Of a stretch of 64,000 nt of DNA, positions 60,201 through 64,000 are shown piece by piece (position 1 is the stretch's first letter; every line of letters starts with the position of its first letter). The translations under genes and the position numbers were made by a program. Below the pieces are notes generated by a model. It was not told the DNA's origin, ran no database searches, and was given only the letters and a program-made list of their open reading frames with translations. The DNA comes from Guyanagaster necrorhizus (taxonomy: Eukaryota; Basidiomycota; Agaricomycetes; Agaricales; Physalacriaceae): assembly GCF_019112545.1 (NCBI RefSeq), contig NW_025064886.1, positions 932,490 to 996,489 on the forward strand, written 5' to 3'.

Positions 60201-61027
60201 TCCTCGTATCCCACACAGTGACAATACCATCCCCAAAGGAGGCGATGCGTCTTGGTTCAAAAGGATCCGTTGCGATGCCATAAACCTTGGATGCAACATT
60301 GGTCGTTGCGGGCATAGGTGAGCGCAAGTCGAACAACCGTAACCACCGTGACGATATGCTGGCAAGGAGGAGATTGGTTGAATTTGGGAGAAACGAAAGA
60401 GCAGATACGATTTCAGTAGGAGCATGCTGCTGCAGGATGCGTGCGTCAGTACGAGGCCCAAGGTCCGCTCGAGGAATCTGTGGTTGGCGTCTGGACGCAG
60501 AGCTGACGGTCTCCACTGGGTCCACAGGCAGAACAAGACTGGGAAGACTGCTAGCGATGTCATAAATTACAAGACTGCAGTCTCCACGCGCTTTATCGAG
60601 CCCGACAGCAAGATAATTGGGATCCGCCGAACAGAAGGACAACGCGTTGCACGACCGAGTATTCCTCAACGGGAAAGAAATGGTCGGTCCCATCGAAAGA
60701 ACATTGTTTCGACGCGCGTATTTCGACGCTTCCAGCCGAAAAAGGTCCACACGGCCAGAGCTGTTACCAACAGCAACGAGATCGTCGAAATACGGGTCTG
60801 GGGACCAGGCAAAACACTACAGAGGATTACTCGACTGGTATCAGGCGACCAGAGCAACGTACCTTCATGTACTGAAGGTCATGCTGGGATGTTATATGTC
60901 GAATTTCAGGGTATTCTTCGGTCCATTCGTACAGCGTTATCTGCGATCCCCCGCCTACGATGAATTTGTTTCCTTGCCGCGGATTCCATAACAGACGCTT
61001 TTCGGACTGCCAGTTTGAAGTGACCAT
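57279..61027 (-). CDS. SEA4: Sea4/Mios, SEACAT (GATOR2) subunit
   Basis: Vacuole/lysosome-associated WD40 protein of the SEA complex, part of the branch that supports TORC1 signalling. Start MVTSNWQSEKRLLWNP at 61027, then FIVGGGSQITLYEW. WD repeats follow: VLCFAWSPDPYFDDLVAVGN, RSCNALSFCSADPNYLAVGL, PTEIVSALSFLPNSTNLLLA and RIASFGDGIVTVWDTRKF. A long polar insert with Arg/Ser/Pro runs to about 59050. The alpha-solenoid part includes EVLDEEVLPFRERLAIAFQF and DRWLDAYRDLLDGFKLFHHR. The C-terminal zinc-binding RING-like end is intact after splicing: IRCNYCNK, ACPHCGRSLPRCSVC, VMCQTCRHGGHASHILDWFF and HATCAVANCDCTCANEF, stop 57279. Six or more introns. Confidence 0.9.
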
Positions 61028-61619
61028 GAGATAGGATCTTTTATACAGCGTGGGGCCACATCAGGGCGAAAAGTAGAGGCAGAAACCAGAAATACAGGTG
61101 AGAGGAGCAGTTGAGAGTGTTTGTTTGGCTGTGTCTGTCTGCGACCACCGCTGCACACCTCATTTTTGCACCAACCGTTGTCTATTACGCAGCTTCTGTT
61201 CAATTGGTGCGATACAAAATGTGACCAATACTTGCAATTCAGACCAAGAAATAGCCATTGGTAGAATGCCTTACCGCTGAATAGGTTTCATGCAATCCCA
61301 CGATCATGTCTGCCCCTTCAAAAACCTTTTGACGACCCTCGAAAAAACCTAATTGTGGGCGGAACGTCTCTTTTACCCCGCGGCGCATCCAAGCCAGCCA
61401 ACAGTGACGTCATCATCGTCCTCTGACTGGGATAATCGATTGCAGCAACCTCACACTTCAGAAACATAAGGATCGTAATTTCCGAGTGTGACACCCCCAA
61501 ACATGCTGACGTAGAACTTTAATCCATCCATTTCACTCATTATTTGCTGATCATCAGTAGACATTTCATTTACGAAGAACTTGCAACATAGAATGCGTAG
61601 CCGTACGGCATGTGTCTGG
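61028..61619. other. SEA4 promoter region and 3' flank of the F-box gene
   Basis: No coding signal was recognised. Confidence 0.4.
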
Positions 61620-62661
61620 TCAATATACCGCCTGGACCGCACCATCATTGTGAATGTATGGTTCATAGGTAGGTGCCAGTGCATCTAAATGGAGATTCAC
61701 GAGATGAGGCAACAGTGCATTGGTGATGGGCTTGTCTGCGTCTGGATGTGTGAGGGATTTGCTGAAGTCTTCGAATGCATCCAGCGAGGAACTACCGATA
61801 TCGAGGCGTAAGACCGCGACCATGGGTATGTCTTTCATCGAATTGACGAGAGACTGATCCATATCCATGCTGTTCAAATGCAAGTCTCGCAAAGCGCATC
61901 GAGAGCGTACGATGGACTTGTGGATAATCGGAGTAGGCGACGGAGTGCTGCCTGGGTAAATCATGGTGAACAATACTTCGAGTGCAGGAAGGGTGAAATA
62001 TGGCAATGTGTAGACGTTATATGCTCTCAGTTTGTGCAACGATGTATGTTCGAGGGGGGCGGATAGGCTAAGATTGTACGCATGATCGTTGAGAGATACC
62101 TGTTGCAAGTTGGGGGTCTTGCATAAAATATTGATGTCATCTTGAGAGGATCCGCAGAAAAGATCAGTATCGGTCAGTTGGGACGAAGGGAGAATTGAGG
62201 GAGGATGGGGATTGGAAGCCGATGACGTGGATATTGTGCAGACAGGGAGCTGTAGCAAGCGCGTCCAAGACGCCCTCATTGAACTCAAACAGGCTGGCAC
62301 TAATACCGGAATGATGGAAACTGGGGGAAAGATGGAATCGCTCCAGCAAAGGAGGAGCGTGTCTCTGTGGCTTTGGCGGACGACAAGTCAAGTCCGCTTC
62401 AGTAAGATAGATATCAATGGTCCCCCAGCGATTGCAATGATCCAAGAGCGCATCCCACAGATGCGCATTAGGATCGTCAGTGTCCGTGTGCTGGATACGA
62501 GACAGCACAATTTCTCTCCATTGTTGACAGACTTGGGAGAGAACCCAGAGAGTGTCATAGCAGTGAAACAGCTCGTTGGCGATGCAGATCCAAGGAAAGA
62601 TATATGTCAATATCTCGGGCATCACTCGTAAGATGGGCGGGTCATATCGAGCTGACGACAT
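61620..62661 (-). CDS. F-box/LRR-type protein, apparent frameshift
   Basis: F-box proteins recruit substrates to SCF ubiquitin ligases; mushrooms have hundreds of this type. Start MSSARYDPPILRVMPEILTY at 62661. The F-box continues IFPWICIANELFHCYDTLW and VLSQVCQQWREIVLSRIQ. A leucine-rich C-terminal half reads LCKTPNLQQVSLNDHAYNLS, LHKLRAYNVYTLPYFTLPAL and LLPHLVNLHLDALAPTYEP to QAVY, stop 61620. The two halves are in different frames overlapping at 62164-62300: HNIHVIGFQSPSSLNSPF is in the first and SQLTDTDLFCGSSQDDIN in the second, which read together look like one protein with an extra base. A 103-bp intron (donor GTCTGC, acceptor CTCAAG) could also restore the frame but would discard family-like sequence. 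Confidence 0.68.
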
Positions 62662-63149
62662 ATCCGAGTCGTTGGAAAATCAATTTGTCAATTCCATACT
62701 TATAACTGACATCAAGAACGGTCATACAGTGTTTCTTTGGCGAAAACACGACCGCTTACCTACAGTAATCTTTGATCTGATGTATACGTCGCAAACAACC
62801 AAGAGAAATAAGAATCCTGTGCTAGCTACGTGTCAGTTTGGGTTTACTATGACGCGTTCCGATCATCTGATGCGCAGATCGCCGCCCTCGCGCACGGACC
62901 TCCCGACGGGTATAAAATGGGGCCATCCCAGGTTCCCTCTTTTCTTTCCTTCGCCCGCCATCTTTACCTAGGCTCATCGCGCTAAGCAAAAAAGCCCTCC
63001 CGTCACCAAGACCCTAGCTGTTGTCACGGTTATATATGCCCCCTTTACACTCAGGCCCAACGTAATTTCCACACCAAGAAATACAATCCAAGAGTACAAA
63101 ATACGGCTAGCAATGGCAAGACCCTCTGCTCGTACCATTGTCAATGTGA
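62662..63149. promoter_or_regulatory. Upstream region with TATA-like elements
   Basis: About 490 bp between two minus-strand F-box-type genes. TATAAAATGGGG at about 62911 and TATATATGCCCCC at about 63032 are TATA-like on the plus strand. No plus-strand gene start was identified downstream, so their role is unproven. The rest shows no coding signal. Confidence 0.3.
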
Positions 63150-64000
63150 TTATTGACCACTTCCAACCAAGAATTCTTCTGACCCCGACGTTCCCATAGT
63201 AGATATGACAACATCCATTCCTTCATCCCTTAGAATGCGTAACCGCCTATACACTTCACCTAGCGTACCTGCATTTCTGTAACCCGCGGCCCCCAATCTC
63301 AACCTCCGCAGCCTCACTGCCCCGCTCCAAGACCTCCATCTCCACTCTGCCATATGCACAAGCGGCTCATCCAGATAGCTCACCTCGAACATATTACGCA
63401 TCTCCAGCTCCTCCAAACGTCCCACAAATCCTATGTCCAAGATCCCCACCAGCATCGCTACACCTGCCTCCATCTTTGCTGACCAAGAGTCCGCGAAGAA
63501 CAACACAAGGCGGGCCAGGTTGGGAAGAGATACGAGCATGTCTACGAGCACCTGGTCGGGGATGACGTACTCGAGCACGAGACGCGTTATTCCGTGAAAG
63601 CAGTGCGAGCGGCGCAACATGTCGTCAAGGGCAGGGAGTAAGGGTGTGCTGTACCGATGTCCGGGGGTGGCGCGCCCGTACTCTGGAGGCCCGAGATGAA
63701 TGTCGTGGAGGGCGGGAAGAACCACATTGTTCAAGATGGTGGGGTTGAAAGTCCGTAGGGTGTCCACAAGGGGGAATGTGATAGGCTCGCCAATAGAGAG
63801 GCAGTACTCGCGGCGGTACAGGGAGGAGAAAGACAGTGTCTGGAGGACGGCGGGCTCGAGCGACGTGAGGTATCGAAGGGCATAGTCCTGGGAGAATGTC
63901 GGCTGGTTATCGTACAGCTGGACAGACATGTGTGAGAGCGAATTACAGAGGGTCACGCTTGTCGGTGGGACCCCGAGAAGGCTGAGCGAGGTTAGGCGGG
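63150..64000 (-). CDS. F-box/LRR-type protein, C-terminal part (5' end outside window)
   Basis: The minus-strand frame is open from the window edge (RLTSLSLLGVPPTS...) to the stop at 63150. Leucine-rich repeat-like segments, as in the C-terminal halves of Agaricomycete F-box proteins, are RYLTSLEPAVLQTLSFSSLY, VDTLRTFNPTILNNVVLPAL, HDIHLGPPEY, LVSLPNLARLVLFFADSW and FVGRLEELEMRNMFEVSYL, ending EEFLVGSGQ. The F-box itself must lie beyond the window, so the assignment rests on the leucine-rich pattern and its neighbour. Confidence 0.6.
   Translation of the reverse strand, partial: RLTSLSLLGVPPTSVTLCNSLSHMSVQLYDNQPTFSQDYALRYLTSLEPAVLQTLSFSSLYRREYCLSIGEPITFPLVDTLRTFNPTILNNVVLPALHDIHLGPPEYGRATPGHRYSTPLLPALDDMLRRSHCFHGITRLVLEYVIPDQVLVDMLVSLPNLARLVLFFADSWSAKMEAGVAMLVGILDIGFVGRLEELEMRNMFEVSYLDEPLVHMAEWRWRSWSGAVRLRRLRLGAAGYRNAGTLGEVYRRLRILRDEGMDVVISTMGTSGSEEFLVGSGQ

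Noticed and set aside
1..64000. Bacterial-type features (operons, ribosome binding sites, CRISPR, insertion sequences)
   Set aside because: Spliceosomal introns and eukaryotic gene families throughout show this is fungal nuclear DNA; no repeat-spacer array was seen.

Overview
The window looks like nuclear DNA of a filamentous basidiomycete, most likely an Agaricomycete. Genes sit close together on both strands and are cut by many short introns, mostly about 45-65 bp, with GT...AG ends and a few GC...AG ends. Several proteins belong to families I know mainly from mushroom-forming fungi. I found no tRNA, rRNA or CRISPR array. All exon joins were made by eye, so gene ends are firmer than internal splice sites.

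Layout. 1-5.7 kb: the 3' part of an MFS drug/polyamine-type transporter, convergent with SEC24 (COPII coat), which carries an N-terminal WW domain. 6.7-10 kb: a flavin monooxygenase followed by a 5'-truncated, frameshifted epoxide hydrolase. 11.3-18 kb: a multipass membrane protein of a mushroom-expanded family, a SET-domain methyltransferase and GWT1 (GPI-anchor inositol acylation). 18.8-24.8 kb: a Ser/Thr-rich single-pass surface protein, a decayed relic of the 11.3 kb membrane protein, a very small Pro-rich gene and a MYND zinc-finger gene. 25-29 kb: RPN3 (proteasome lid), divergent from a complex I NDUFAF2/NDUFA12-type gene, then an unknown coiled-coil gene. 29.2-32.5 kb: an AT-rich block with one CpG in about 3.3 kb, read as a decayed mobile element. 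33-35 kb: a Rad2/XPG (FEN1-like) nuclease.

35.8-47.3 kb is the most unusual part. Three large minus-strand genes share a WW-like segment and C-terminal membrane helices; two of them are a recent tandem duplication with a period near 2.95 kb. Three small plus-strand genes lie between the first and second large gene. Two of these small genes, and the small gene at 23.2 kb, share a KAP...PP(M)PP...PKG layout and look like an undescribed family. 47.7-56.3 kb holds two divergent paralogous flavin monooxygenases, a CYSTM small protein, a three-finger C2H2 regulator and an SDR, which could be a small metabolic cluster. 57.3-64 kb holds SEA4 (GATOR2/SEACAT) and two F-box/LRR-type genes, one apparently frameshifted and one cut by the window edge.

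Housekeeping genes (SEC24, GWT1, RPN3, NDUFAF2-like, SEA4) are interspersed with accessory genes that show duplication, truncation and frame breaks.
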